Origin: UBA1557 sp041675185
GTDB taxonomy: Bacteria; Patescibacteriota; Patescibacteriia; Magasanikbacterales; UBA922
Direction: 5' to 3'
NCBI GenBank assembly: GCA_041675185.1
Contig: JBAYUH010000002.1
Location: 1-64,000 of the forward strand
Length of the DNA: 64,000 bases
In this document: positions 25,350 to 34,499 of the stretch, piece after piece
How positions within the stretch are numbered: the first letter of the stretch is position 1
Layout of the letters: every line of letters begins with the position of its first letter
Position numbers and translations under genes: made by a program
Notes under the pieces: generated by a model
Told to the model about the DNA's origin: nothing
The model's input: the letters and a program-made list of their open reading frames with translations, nothing else
The model's database searches: none

Positions 25350-25610
25350 CTATTTTTGTCTTATTTTAGATTCTTGTAAAATTAATTGAAGAAAATTATA
25401 TACAAATTTTTTGTCCAAATTTAATTTTTCTGAAAGTTCATTATATTTTTTTAAAATTTCTACTTCTCTGTTTTTATCTTCAACAGTCATGTTTTCTAAT
25501 TTCTTAATTTTTCCAATTTTATCAGTCAAAGCAAAACGTCTGGACAATAATTCCAAAATATTTTTGTCAACGCAATCTATTTTTTTACGTAAACATTTTA
25601 TTTTTTTCAT
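25350..25610 (-). CDS. Stand-alone chorismate mutase (AroQ class)
   Basis: 86 residues, all helical. Catalytic residues of the AroQ fold are placed correctly: Arg in CLRKKID, Arg in LLSRRFAL, Lys in KIGKIKKLE, Asp/Arg/Glu in VEDKNREVEI and Gln in LQLILQES. It converts chorismate to prephenate. No other aromatic-pathway gene is in the window. Such minimal AroQ-like proteins in CPR may do another job; the helical fold is clear, the reaction is inferred. Confidence 0.82.
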   Translation of the reverse strand: MKKIKCLRKKIDCVDKNILELLSRRFALTDKIGKIKKLENMTVEDKNREVEILKKYNELSEKLNLDKKFVYNFLQLILQESKIRQK

Positions 25611-25628
25611 AGAAACTAAATCAAATTA

Positions 25629-25671
25629 CATTCCCCATTCCCCGTTCCCCATTCCTCACTCCACTATAATA
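25629..25671. repeat. Degenerate 7-bp tandem array (ATTCCCC) at the pgk 3' end
   Basis: Units ATTCCCC, ATTCCCC, GTTCCCC, ATTCCTC, ACTCCAC. The 30 nt at 25629-25658 match 27023-27052, next to the gap stop codon, at 26 of 30 positions. Confidence 0.65.
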
Positions 25672-26866
25672 TCTTCACACCAGGTAATTTTTTTCCAGAC
25701 AAAAATTCCAACATTGCTCCGCCACCAGTAGAGATATGATCTATATATTCAGACATTTTGACAGCCTCAAGACTGAGCAAAGTTTCTCCACCACCCACCA
25801 CACCAAAAGCTTTACCTTTTGACCTACTAGCGACAAGACGCGCAATACTATAAGTCCCATGATGATAAGGTCTTTGTTCAAAATAACCCATGGCTCCATT
25901 CCAGACAATAGTCTTAGCTTTTTTGATATATTTGGAAAATTCAAAAATTGTTTTTGGACCAATATCATAAATTGCCAAATTCTTGTCAGTAATTTTGAAA
26001 TTTTTGTTGATATCCATTACAAAATATTTTTTACCTTTGCTATCACCTACTACAACATCCAATGGTTTGATGACTTTTTTGTTTTGGCAATATTTTAGAA
26101 TTTCTTTTGTCATTTTTTTATCAATAATAGATGAACCAATTTTGAATCCCTTAGCATAAAGATAAGTATTGACTATTCCGCCACCAATCAGAATCTGATT
26201 ACTTTTTTTCAAAAGATTTTTTATGACAGGAATTTTTGTTTCTGATTTTATTCCACCAACAATTACTACAAATGGTTTTTTTGGATTTTTCAAAACTTTT
26301 GACAAACTCTTGACTTCTTCTTCTAGTAATAAACCAGCATAGCTTGGCAAATATTTTGCTACACCAACCACAGAAGCATCAGCTCGATGAGAAACAGCAA
26401 AACCATCTAGTACAAAAATATCAGCCAAATTGGCTAACTCTTGAGCTAATTTTCCCTTATTACCTTCCTCATCTGAAGAAAAACGAATATTTTCAAGCAT
26501 AGCGATTTGACCTGGTAACATCGCATCAATACTAGTCCACAAATCCAATCTAATTTCCATAGCTTTTTGTTCATCTTTTGGCCAATCTTTACTATCCAAT
26601 TTGATTATCTTTTGTCCTAATAATTTTCCAAGATGTGAAGCCAATGGATCCACTTTCAAAGATGGTATTATTTTACCCTCTGGACGACCAAGATGAGTAA
26701 CCAAAATAATTTTTGCTTTCTTGTTTTGCAGAGCTTGAATAGTTGGCAAGGATTTCACAATTTTTTCATCATCCAAAATTTTGCCTTTTTCAAAAGGAAC
26801 GTTGTAATCGACTCGTAAAAGTACAATTTTATTTGTTAAATTTTTTAGCTTATTAATTGTCTTCAT
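25664..26866 (-). CDS. pgk: Phosphoglycerate kinase
   Basis: 400 residues. Substrate site RVDYNVPFEKG and HLGRPEGK near the N-terminus, RADASVVGVAKYLPS, hinge and C-lobe nucleotide site GGIKSETKIPVI, and GGGETLLSLE near the end. Makes ATP from 1,3-bisphosphoglycerate in glycolysis. Same direction as gap upstream and aroQ-trpS downstream. Confidence 0.97.
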   Translation of the reverse strand: MKTINKLKNLTNKIVLLRVDYNVPFEKGKILDDEKIVKSLPTIQALQNKKAKIILVTHLGRPEGKIIPSLKVDPLASHLGKLLGQKIIKLDSKDWPKDEQKAMEIRLDLWTSIDAMLPGQIAMLENIRFSSDEEGNKGKLAQELANLADIFVLDGFAVSHRADASVVGVAKYLPSYAGLLLEEEVKSLSKVLKNPKKPFVVIVGGIKSETKIPVIKNLLKKSNQILIGGGIVNTYLYAKGFKIGSSIIDKKMTKEILKYCQNKKVIKPLDVVVGDSKGKKYFVMDINKNFKITDKNLAIYDIGPKTIFEFSKYIKKAKTIVWNGAMGYFEQRPYHHGTYSIARLVASRSKGKAFGVVGGGETLLSLEAVKMSEYIDHISTGGGAMLEFLSGKKLPGVKIL

Positions 26867-26883
26867 AAAAAAAATTTATGAAT

Positions 26884-26990
26884 TCCCCTCCTATTAGGAG
26901 GGGCTAGGGGAGGTCTTTTGCAAGATAAAACGTCTTGCTCAAAGATGGACCCCCTCTAACTCCCCCTACTATGGGGAGAACCCTTTTTTC
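26884..26990. repeat. Multi-hairpin GC-rich palindromic element between gap and pgk
   Basis: Three local hairpins: CCCCTCCT-att-AGGAGGGG (26885-26903), GCAAGA/TCTTGC (26920-26938), and TCCCC/GGGGA (26961-26977). The outer segments GCTAGGGGAGGTC and GACCCCCTCTAAC are also largely complementary, giving a cloverleaf-like fold. REP/MITE-type; no ORF. Confidence 0.6.
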
Positions 26991-27022
26991 ATAATTTTGT
27001 AAATTTCGTATTTAGAATTTTT

Positions 27023-27052
27023 CATTCCATATTCCTCGTTCCCCATTCCACA
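27023..27052. repeat. Second copy of the 7-bp ATTCCCC-type array, at the gap 3' end
   Basis: Units ATTCCAT, ATTCCTC, GTTCCCC, ATTCCAC abut the gap stop codon. 26 of 30 identity with 25629-25658. Confidence 0.65.
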
Positions 27053-28063
27053 TTAATTCTTTCCTACAATCTCCACCATTTCCACCAACCTATTGGCATA
27101 ACCCCACTCATTGTCATACCAAGAAATAATCTTGACCATGTTACCAGCTACAACTTTAGTAAGACTAAGATCAGCGATAGAAGAATGAGCATTGCCAATA
27201 ATATCTGATGAGACAATCTCTTCAGTAGTAGTTTCCAAAATTCCTTTTAGATAAGTTTTGCTAGCTTTTATCAAAGCTTTGTTTATTTGATCCACAGTAA
27301 CATCTTTTTTCAAAAGCAAAGTAAAGTCTGTCAGAGATCCAGTAATAGTAGGCACACGTATAGCCAAACCATCAAATTTGTTTTGGAGTTCTGGTACTAC
27401 TCTTGTGGTAGCAATAGCAGCGCCTGTAGAAGTTGGAACAATATTTTGAGCAGCAGCTCTCGCACGACGCAAATCATGATTTGGACCATCTTGAAGATTT
27501 TGATCAGCTGTATAAGAGTGAATTGTAGTCAACATGGCTTTTTCAATACCAAATTCCATTTCCATAACACGCATAATTGGAGCTGTACAATTGGTAGTAC
27601 AAGAAGCATTGTCAATAATTTTTTCTTTTTTATTTTTGTAAGTACCACAATTGACACCACGGACATAAGTGTGGATATCTTCGCCTTTGCCAGGAGCTGA
27701 CAATACGACTTTCTTGGCACCAGCTTGCAAATGCAATCCTGCTAATTCTAAAGTACGAAATACACCAGTACATTCAATCACCACATCTACTTTCAATTTT
27801 TTCCATGGTAATTCTTTTGGATCACGCATCGCAAAACTTGGAATTTTTTTACCATTAACAATAATATTTTTTTCATCAAAACCAATTTTCAATTTCCTAT
27901 CTGGATAGGCTGTGTCATATTTGAGCAAATGAGCCAAAGTCTTAGTATCAGTAAGATCATTGATAGCTACAACTTCGACATTTTTTTTTGCTTGAGCTAC
28001 CTTGAAAGCATGACGTCCGATTCTACCAAAACCATTGATAGCGATTCTTATTTTTTGAGACAT
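27053..28063 (-). CDS. gap: Glyceraldehyde-3-phosphate dehydrogenase
   Basis: 336 residues. Rossmann start INGFGRIGRHAFK, catalytic Cys in NASCTTNC near 152, HSYTADQ with the paired His, and WYDNEWGYANR near the C-terminus. Oxidises GAP to 1,3-bisphosphoglycerate with NAD(P)+. The 225 nt upstream contain two hairpins listed separately. Confidence 0.97.
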   Translation of the reverse strand: MSQKIRIAINGFGRIGRHAFKVAQAKKNVEVVAINDLTDTKTLAHLLKYDTAYPDRKLKIGFDEKNIIVNGKKIPSFAMRDPKELPWKKLKVDVVIECTGVFRTLELAGLHLQAGAKKVVLSAPGKGEDIHTYVRGVNCGTYKNKKEKIIDNASCTTNCTAPIMRVMEMEFGIEKAMLTTIHSYTADQNLQDGPNHDLRRARAAAQNIVPTSTGAAIATTRVVPELQNKFDGLAIRVPTITGSLTDFTLLLKKDVTVDQINKALIKASKTYLKGILETTTEEIVSSDIIGNAHSSIADLSLTKVVAGNMVKIISWYDNEWGYANRLVEMVEIVGKN

Positions 28064-28079
28064 AAAATATAGTGTGATT

Positions 28080-28101
28080 AACCCGCAAAAACTTACGGGT
28101 T
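28080..28101 (-). promoter_or_regulatory. Hairpin in the gap leader
   Basis: AACCCG - taagtttttg - CGGGTT on the minus strand, 17 nt before the gap ATG, where it could mask ribosome entry. The segment GCGGGTTAA recurs at the same place in the rpsA leader. Confidence 0.45.
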
Positions 28102-28151
28102 TGAGAAAAAACTTTCTTATAGAAATTCTACAATGAATTGAATTTTCTTGT

Positions 28152-28173
28152 CCCCCTTCTCGTGAGAGGGGGG
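28152..28173. repeat. G/C hairpin in the gap-RDD divergent region
   Basis: CCCCCTTCTC and GAGAGGGGGG pair at 9 of 10 positions almost without a loop. Similar in style to the element at 26884-26990. Confidence 0.5.
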
Positions 28174-28288
28174 AGTTAAATTTATAACATATCTATTTTA
28201 CCAAAATTCAAAACTAAATACTAGACTGATATTGCCAAAAAAAGTGATAAGTGATAAAATAGCATCATAATTAATTTAATTATTTTCT

Positions 28289-28750
28289 ATGGAAAATACA
28301 GTACCTTCAACAGGTTCTAATTCAGAACTACCAAAAACAGTAGTTACTGAAAGCACAGAAAAAAAATATGCTGGTTTCTGGATCAGATTTCTGGCTATAA
28401 TAATAGATAGTGTTTTATTGAGTTTCATTGGTAGTTTGTTTGGAGCTACTACCTATAGTGGTTTATCTGTAAGTGTAAGTTATACAGGATGGAAAGCACT
28501 AATACCTCTAGCATATGTACTAATTTTTTGGATATGGAAAGGTGCCACTCCTGGAAAAATGGTCTTGGGTTTAAAAATTATAGAAGAGGATGGCAAAAAA
28601 TTAACTTGGCAAAAAGCCGTCGTACGTTATTTATCTATGTTCCTTAGTGGCATCGCTTTCTGTCTTGGTTTTTTCTGGATTGGTTTCAATCCAAAAAAAC
28701 AAGGTTGGCATGATTTGCTGGCTAAGACTTATGTAATAAAAACTAAATAA
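28289..28750 (+). CDS. RDD family membrane protein
   Basis: 153 residues. Begins after a 27-residue Ser/Thr linker with YAGFWIRFLAIIIDSVLLS, the R-x3-D-x2-D-type signature, then three helices and the segment GKMVLGLKIIEEDGKKLTWQKAVVRYLS typical of the family, ending KKQGWHDLLAKTYVI. Function of most RDD proteins is unknown; some are linked to ion or compatible-solute transport. Monocistronic. Confidence 0.9.
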   Translation: MENTVPSTGSNSELPKTVVTESTEKKYAGFWIRFLAIIIDSVLLSFIGSLFGATTYSGLSVSVSYTGWKALIPLAYVLIFWIWKGATPGKMVLGLKIIEEDGKKLTWQKAVVRYLSMFLSGIAFCLGFFWIGFNPKKQGWHDLLAKTYVIKTK

Positions 28751-28762
28751 TTTTTTACAAAT

Positions 28763-28801
28763 AAAAAACACTAGCTCAATCATTCATGCTAGTGTTTTTT
28801 T
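28763..28801 (+). terminator. Terminator of the RDD gene
   Basis: AAAAAACACTAGC and GCTAGTGTTTTTT, perfect 13 bp stem with T-run. Confidence 0.9.
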
Positions 28802-28852
28802 GTTTTCTAAATAAAAAAGAAAGCTTAATAGACAAAAAGAAGATTAAAAACA

Positions 28853-28880
28853 AAGAAACACCCTCGGGAGGTGTCTCTTT
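28853..28880 (-). terminator. Probable terminator of the yebC-ruvC unit
   Basis: Minus strand AAAGAGACACC-tcccgag-GGTGTTTCTTT followed by GTTTTT; about 140 nt past the ruvC stop. Confidence 0.6.
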
Positions 28881-29016
28881 GATGAAATACTTAACCCACT
28901 TATAATATAAAACAAATATTATACTTTGTCAATTTTATGTATGTGAATAACTAGAAAAAATAAAATAAAAAATCAAAAAATATAAGCAATCTCACATTTA
29001 TTTACAGGTCCTTAAT

Positions 29017-29517
29017 CTACATCTTGAGCATTTTCAATCCTGTACTACATGTCAACGCCACTGCCAAAGCATCGGCTGCATCATCTGGGGTAATTGGTTT
29101 TTTGACTCCAAGCATCATCTTGACCATGCGTTGCAACTGTCCTTTTTCTGCACGACCATAACCTGTAATACTTTGTTTGACTTGCAAAGGTGTAAATTCA
29201 TAAACTATGACATTTTGTTGTTTCAATGTCAGAAGAATTACCCCCCTAGCTTGCCCAACTTTGATAGCTGTTGTGACATTGGTATAAAAAAATAATTCTT
29301 CAACAGCACTAAACTCAGGTTTGTATTTCTTGATTATTTCAGTCAGATTCAGACTAATTTCTTCTAGTCTACTCACAAAATCTTTTTTTTTATCAGTCTC
29401 AATACAGCCATAAGCTACACCAACCCATTTACCTTGCTTATTTTCAATCACTCCCCAACCTATACGCCCAAAGCCAGGATCTATACCAAGTATACGTTGA
29501 TTTTTTTGCGTAGGCAT
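29017..29517 (-). CDS. ruvC: Holliday junction resolvase RuvC
   Basis: 166 residues from ATG 29517. The longer frame from 29640 runs through a low-complexity AT repeat and overlaps yebC, so it is rejected. Catalytic acidic residues in ILGIDPGFGRIGWG (first Asp), AVEELFFYTNV (Glu) and the C-terminal PDDAADALAVAL (Asp pair). Cuts four-way junctions as a dimer. ruvA and ruvB are not in the window. Downstream of yebC as in many bacteria. Confidence 0.95.
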   Translation of the reverse strand: MPTQKNQRILGIDPGFGRIGWGVIENKQGKWVGVAYGCIETDKKKDFVSRLEEISLNLTEIIKKYKPEFSAVEELFFYTNVTTAIKVGQARGVILLTLKQQNVIVYEFTPLQVKQSITGYGRAEKGQLQRMVKMMLGVKKPITPDDAADALAVALTCSTGLKMLKM

Positions 29518-29526
29518 ATAGATTAA

Positions 29527-29590
29527 TTTAGAAATTTTGAATTTTAAATTTCGAAACAATTTTAAATTTCTGAATTTTGAAAATAATTTG
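29527..29590. repeat. Degenerate AT tandem array (ATTTTGA-like) between yebC and ruvC
   Basis: Iterates of AATTTTGA / ATTTTAAA / ATTTCGA with self-complementarity. It resembles the array at 57583-57638. Confidence 0.5.
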
Positions 29591-29602
29591 TATATGGTTA
29601 AT

Positions 29603-30331
29603 TTAAAATTCGTTTGTATAAACGTCTTCAATATCATCAAGATCTTCCAAAGCCTCGACTAATTTTGCCAATGATTCAGACTTATCAGTAGAAAGCTCAA
29701 TAGTTTCTTTGGCAAGCCACTCCAAACCAGATGTTTCAACTTCTATACCAAATTTTTCGACTGTCTCCATGATAGACTGAAACTTTTCTTTAGCACCAAT
29801 TAATTCAACACCTTCTTCACTTTCACGGATATCGTTTACTCCAGCGTCCATCAATTCCAATTGAGATTCTTCCCAATTTGAAATTTTTGATTTCTTTTCA
29901 GTGGTGATACGTACCATTGCAACATTTTCAAATTGCCATTGTACTGAACCTTTCGCACCAAGAGATGCATTGAATTTATTGAAAATTCCTTTTAATTCTG
30001 AAATAGTACGATTGATATTGTCAGTAACAGTCTTGATAAGTAGTGCCACACCACCAGGTCCATAACCTTCATAGACTACTTCTTGCAAAACTCCACCATC
30101 AAGCTCGCCAGTACCACGTTTGATAGCACGATCAATATTGTCTTTTGGCATATTACCAACTTTGGCTTTGTCTATAGCTAGACGTAAAGAAAAATTCATT
30201 TCAGGATCACTACCACCAAGCTGAGCTGCCACAGTGATTGTCTTGGCTAATTTGGTAAACAAATTACCACGAGCTTTGTCAGCTTTGCCTTTTTTACCTT
30301 GTATGTTATGCCATTTTGAGTGTCCAGACAT
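29603..30331 (-). CDS. yebC: YebC/PmpR family protein
   Basis: 242 residues. Family start MSGHSKWHNIQGKKGKADKARG, then LRLAIDKAKVGNMPKDNIDRAIKRGTGE and YEGYGPGGVALLI. Known as a DNA-binding regulator; recent work on YebC relatives also reports help to ribosomes at proline stretches. Which applies here cannot be told. First gene of yebC-ruvC. Confidence 0.96.
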   Translation of the reverse strand: MSGHSKWHNIQGKKGKADKARGNLFTKLAKTITVAAQLGGSDPEMNFSLRLAIDKAKVGNMPKDNIDRAIKRGTGELDGGVLQEVVYEGYGPGGVALLIKTVTDNINRTISELKGIFNKFNASLGAKGSVQWQFENVAMVRITTEKKSKISNWEESQLELMDAGVNDIRESEEGVELIGAKEKFQSIMETVEKFGIEVETSGLEWLAKETIELSTDKSESLAKLVEALEDLDDIEDVYTNEF

Positions 30332-30481
30332 AAGTTTAAAATTAATTTTTTAATTTATGTTTATTTATCTATAATTTATCATATCTTAAGAAGAAAATCA
30401 AGAAAATTTTATATAACTTATAACACCTATCCTATACCAATTTGTTATGAGTTATGTGATACGAGGTGTATAACAATTACC

Positions 30482-30514
30482 AAAAACTCCCCGCTTTCAC
30501 GAGGAGTTTTATTT
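30482..30514 (-). terminator. Terminator of rpoC
   Basis: AAAACTCC and GGAGTTTT arms with a 13-nt loop, A/T runs on both sides; just past the rpoC stop. Confidence 0.8.
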
Positions 30515-30528
30515 TACAAAACTTTGAT

Positions 30529-33500
30529 TTATTTTGTAGCAACAGTTTCTTCTTCAACTTTATTAGCATGCTTTTCTTCCAATTCTGGAATACCAGAAAT
30601 ACCAGTCCCAGCAGATATTAGACGACCGATAATCACATTTTCTTTTAGACCTTCTAGATAATCTATTTTACCAGTGATAGCGGCTGAAACAAGTACACGA
30701 GATGTTTCTTGGAAAGAAGCAGCTGATAAGAAACTTTGAGTGGTAAGAGAAATTTTACTAATACCCATAAGCATCTCACGAGCTTTGGCCAATTTGACAC
30801 CATCTTTTTTGGCTTGTCTGTTGGCAATAATAAGTTGTGATTTTTCTACAATTTCGCCAGGAAGCAAATCTGTGTCTCCTGGATCTTCTACGAAGACACG
30901 ACTAAACATTTGTTTGATAATGATTTCAATATGTTTATCATTCAATCTTTGACCTTGTGAAGCATAGATTTCTTGAATTTCAGCAAGTACATATCTCTTG
31001 ACAGCATCTTGACCTTTTAATTCAAATAATTCTTTTAGATCAATAGCGCCTTCAGTAAGTTGGTCACCTTTTTCTACTTGTTCACTGTCAGTAACCCACA
31101 ATTTATAACCTACAGGGATGACATATTCTTTAGTAGTCTTACCATCATAGATAAGAACCAAATTATCACCATCTACACGGATAACACCAGGATAAAGAGC
31201 TTTCATTTCTTCTCCTGAACCACCACGGATGACGATTTTATCACCTTTTTTAATTTTTTGACCATCGGCCACTTTGACATCATCTTCTTTGTTGATTTCA
31301 AAAATCATTTCTTCTGTACCTTCATGATGTACTTTGACAATTTTTTGTCCACGACGTCCTTCAAATATTTTTCTACCAGTTGCACTAGTAATAATTTTAC
31401 CATCAGCATCTTCAATTTCTATTTTACCAGCGACTTCAGACAAAATAGCTTTACGTTTTGGATTGCGAGCTTCAAACAATTCTTCTACACGAGGCAAACC
31501 TTGTGTAATATCTCCACCACCAGCCACACCACCCAAATGGAAAGTACGCATAGTGAGCTGAGTACCAGGTTCACCAATGGATTGGGCAGCAATCACACCA
31601 ACAGCAGTACCAGTCTTTACAGGTTTACGATTACTAAGATCAAAACCATAACATTTGGTACAAACACCCTTTGGCAATTGGCATTGTAAAATAGAACGAA
31701 CATGAATATTGTCTACTTCTTCTTTTTCAATAGCACGACCTGCTTGTGCATCCACCACTTCACCAGCTTTGACAATTATTTTGTTACCTTTTTTGACATC
31801 AACCAAGACATAACGACCAAGTACACGTTCTGATAATTTTTCTCCCATTTGTTTGGATTGTTCTAGAGTAAACAATTCACCTACGGTATCACCACAATCT
31901 TCTTCTTTGACTACTACTTCTTGAGCAACATCCACTAGACGACGAGTAAGATAACCAGCATTAGCAGTACGAAGCGCCATATCTGACAAACCTTTTCTAG
32001 TACCATGAGATGAGATAAAGAATTCCAAAACTCCGAAGCCTTCTTTGAAATTTCCTTTTACTGGCAACTCAATAACATCTCCAGAAGGAGAAGCTACAAG
32101 ACCTTTCATAGCAATAACTTGTCCCAACTGACCCCAACTACCACGAGCACCAGAATCAATCATAGCAAAGACTGATTTGCCTTGATCCATTACTTCTCTA
32201 CCCATAGAAACCAATTGTTCTTTGGTTTCAGTCCAAATTTCTAGTACTTTTCCATGACGTTCAGAATCAGTCAACAAACCTTCAGCATATTGCTCTTCTA
32301 CCAACACAACTTTCTTGTCAGCTTCAAGCAATATTTCTTTTTTAGCAGGAATAGATGGGAAATCACTTTTACCAAGTGAATAACCTGATTTAGTTACATA
32401 TTTATAACCAAGATCTTTTATTTTATCCAAATGTTCAGCAGTAATTTCTTGTCCATAAAATTCCAACAAAAGTTGAATGATATTACTCAAATCTTTTTTA
32501 GTTACAGTTTGATTATAGTAAGCGATTTTATCTGGAAAAATTTCATTGAACAAAATTCTACCAAAACTAGTCGCAACAATCTTTGAAGTGCCTTCTTCAA
32601 ATTTATTTAAATCATCAAATCTAACTTTGACATTTTCACGAAGACCAATCACACCAGTCTTATAAGCATATCTAGCTTCAGTAATACTAGAAAATACTTT
32701 AAGTTTTGTTTGATCAGCATCTTCATTTTCTATTTTTGTCATGTAATAACAACCAAGAGCAATATCTTGTTGAGGAGTAGTCACTGGAGCACCAGTAGCT
32801 GGTTTCAAAAGATTCTTTTCTGAGGCTAACAAATTTTCAGCTTCCCATTTTGCTTGTTCAGAAAGTGGCAAATGAACAGCCATTTGATCTCCATCAAAGT
32901 CAGCATTGAAAGCCGCACAAACAAGAGGGTGAAGACGAATAGCTTTACCTTCTACCAAAGTAGGACGAAAAGCTTGAATACCAAGTCTGTGCAAAGTAGG
33001 AGCACGATTTAGAAGTACACGAGTTTTTTTGGTCAATTCTTCCAAAATATCCCAAACTTCAGAAGCATTACTTTCGATAAACCTAGAAGCACTACGAACA
33101 TTGTGTGCAAATTCACGTTTGATAATTTCAGACATAACAAACGGTTTGAAAAGTTCAAGAGCAATCATTTTTGGCAAGCCACACTCACTAATTTTTAAAT
33201 TAGGTCCAACTACGATGACAGAACGACCAGAATAGTCAACACGTTTACCAAGCAAATTTTGACGAAAACGACCCTGTTTACCTTTCAAAATATCAGCTAG
33301 AGAACGTAATTGTCGTTTTTGTCCAGTTGAGGCACGAACAGTCTTGGTAGCACGAGCATTGTTGTCAATAAGAGCGTCAACTGCTTCTTGTAACATGCGT
33401 TTTTCATTACGACAAATGACTTCTGGAGCATTGAGATCAAGAAGACGACGTAGACGATTGTTTCTATTGATAACACGACGATACAAATCATTCAAATCAG

Positions 33501-34452
33501 AAGTAGCAAAACGTCCTCCATCAAGAGCAACCATCGGACGTAAATCTGGTGGAACTACAGGAAGATTGGTCAAAATCATCCATTCTGGACGAATAGCATT
33601 TTTTTGCAAACTCTTCAACAATTTGATACGACGCATGAGACGTTCACGCTTAGCACCTTTACTTTTTTTGAGCTCAGTCTCTAATCTTTTGCCAGTTTCT
33701 TCAAAATCCAATCTTTCTAGCAAACCTCGAATAGCCCCAGCACCAATACCAGCCTCAAACAAATGACCATAACGCAAAGACAAATTTTGATAACGTGATT
33801 CTGAAATAATATTAAGCATTGTAATATCTTTCAATTCTTCTTCAGCATCTGTGAAATCTTCTTCCAAAGATTCTATTTTTCTATCACGTTCTGTTTCTAA
33901 TTCGGTAATAACTAGAGGAGTAGCTCCAGCTGATTTGCGAGTAAATTCAGATTCAATTTCTTTTTTCTTTGTTTTGTATTCTTTTTTTAGAGAGTCGCCT
34001 ACTATTTTCTTTTCATTTTCATCAACATGAGTAATGATGAAAGAAGCAAAATAAATAACTCTTTCCAAAGCTTGGATAGACAAATCAAGCACTAGACCAA
34101 CACGTGAAGGAATAGTACGCAAAAACCAAATATGAGAGACAGGTGAAGCCAGTTCAATGTGACCCATACGTTCACGACGAACAAGTGAATGAGTAACTTC
34201 TACTCCACATTTATCGCAAACAATTCCTTTGTAACGAATTTTTTTGTATTTTCCACAATAACATTCCCAATCTTTAGTTGGTCCAAAAATTTCTTCAGCA
34301 AACAGACCACCTTTTTCAGGTTTCTGAGTACGATAGTTGATAGTTTCAGGTTTGTAAACTTCTCCAAAAGACCAATTACGAATAGTCTCCGGTGAAGCGA
34401 CTTTGAGACGCAAGGCGTCAAAGTTCATAGAATGAAAGGTATCGCGTGACAT
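30529..34452 (-). CDS. rpoC: RNA polymerase beta' subunit
   Basis: 1307 residues. N-terminal zinc ribbon CYCGKYKKIRYKGIVCDKCG (four Cys), active-site NADFDGDQMAVH near 490, trigger-loop region and a second Cys cluster CGDTVGEL ... CQLPKGVCTKCYG for zinc. C-terminus short and acidic. Catalytic half of core RNA polymerase. It starts 47 nt after the rpoB stop, same operon. Confidence 0.98.
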   Translation of the reverse strand: MSRDTFHSMNFDALRLKVASPETIRNWSFGEVYKPETINYRTQKPEKGGLFAEEIFGPTKDWECYCGKYKKIRYKGIVCDKCGVEVTHSLVRRERMGHIELASPVSHIWFLRTIPSRVGLVLDLSIQALERVIYFASFIITHVDENEKKIVGDSLKKEYKTKKKEIESEFTRKSAGATPLVITELETERDRKIESLEEDFTDAEEELKDITMLNIISESRYQNLSLRYGHLFEAGIGAGAIRGLLERLDFEETGKRLETELKKSKGAKRERLMRRIKLLKSLQKNAIRPEWMILTNLPVVPPDLRPMVALDGGRFATSDLNDLYRRVINRNNRLRRLLDLNAPEVICRNEKRMLQEAVDALIDNNARATKTVRASTGQKRQLRSLADILKGKQGRFRQNLLGKRVDYSGRSVIVVGPNLKISECGLPKMIALELFKPFVMSEIIKREFAHNVRSASRFIESNASEVWDILEELTKKTRVLLNRAPTLHRLGIQAFRPTLVEGKAIRLHPLVCAAFNADFDGDQMAVHLPLSEQAKWEAENLLASEKNLLKPATGAPVTTPQQDIALGCYYMTKIENEDADQTKLKVFSSITEARYAYKTGVIGLRENVKVRFDDLNKFEEGTSKIVATSFGRILFNEIFPDKIAYYNQTVTKKDLSNIIQLLLEFYGQEITAEHLDKIKDLGYKYVTKSGYSLGKSDFPSIPAKKEILLEADKKVVLVEEQYAEGLLTDSERHGKVLEIWTETKEQLVSMGREVMDQGKSVFAMIDSGARGSWGQLGQVIAMKGLVASPSGDVIELPVKGNFKEGFGVLEFFISSHGTRKGLSDMALRTANAGYLTRRLVDVAQEVVVKEEDCGDTVGELFTLEQSKQMGEKLSERVLGRYVLVDVKKGNKIIVKAGEVVDAQAGRAIEKEEVDNIHVRSILQCQLPKGVCTKCYGFDLSNRKPVKTGTAVGVIAAQSIGEPGTQLTMRTFHLGGVAGGGDITQGLPRVEELFEARNPKRKAILSEVAGKIEIEDADGKIITSATGRKIFEGRRGQKIVKVHHEGTEEMIFEINKEDDVKVADGQKIKKGDKIVIRGGSGEEMKALYPGVIRVDGDNLVLIYDGKTTKEYVIPVGYKLWVTDSEQVEKGDQLTEGAIDLKELFELKGQDAVKRYVLAEIQEIYASQGQRLNDKHIEIIIKQMFSRVFVEDPGDTDLLPGEIVEKSQLIIANRQAKKDGVKLAKAREMLMGISKISLTTQSFLSAASFQETSRVLVSAAITGKIDYLEGLKENVIIGRLISAGTGISGIPELEEKHANKVEEETVATK

Positions 34453-34499
34453 AAAATTTTGTTAGATTTAAGTTTTTTAAGTTAAAAAAGATTATTATT

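Noticed and set aside
29518..29640. Longer N-terminus for RuvC
   Set aside because: The extra residues come from an AT tandem repeat and overlap yebC; RuvC proteins begin right before the ILGIDPG motif.
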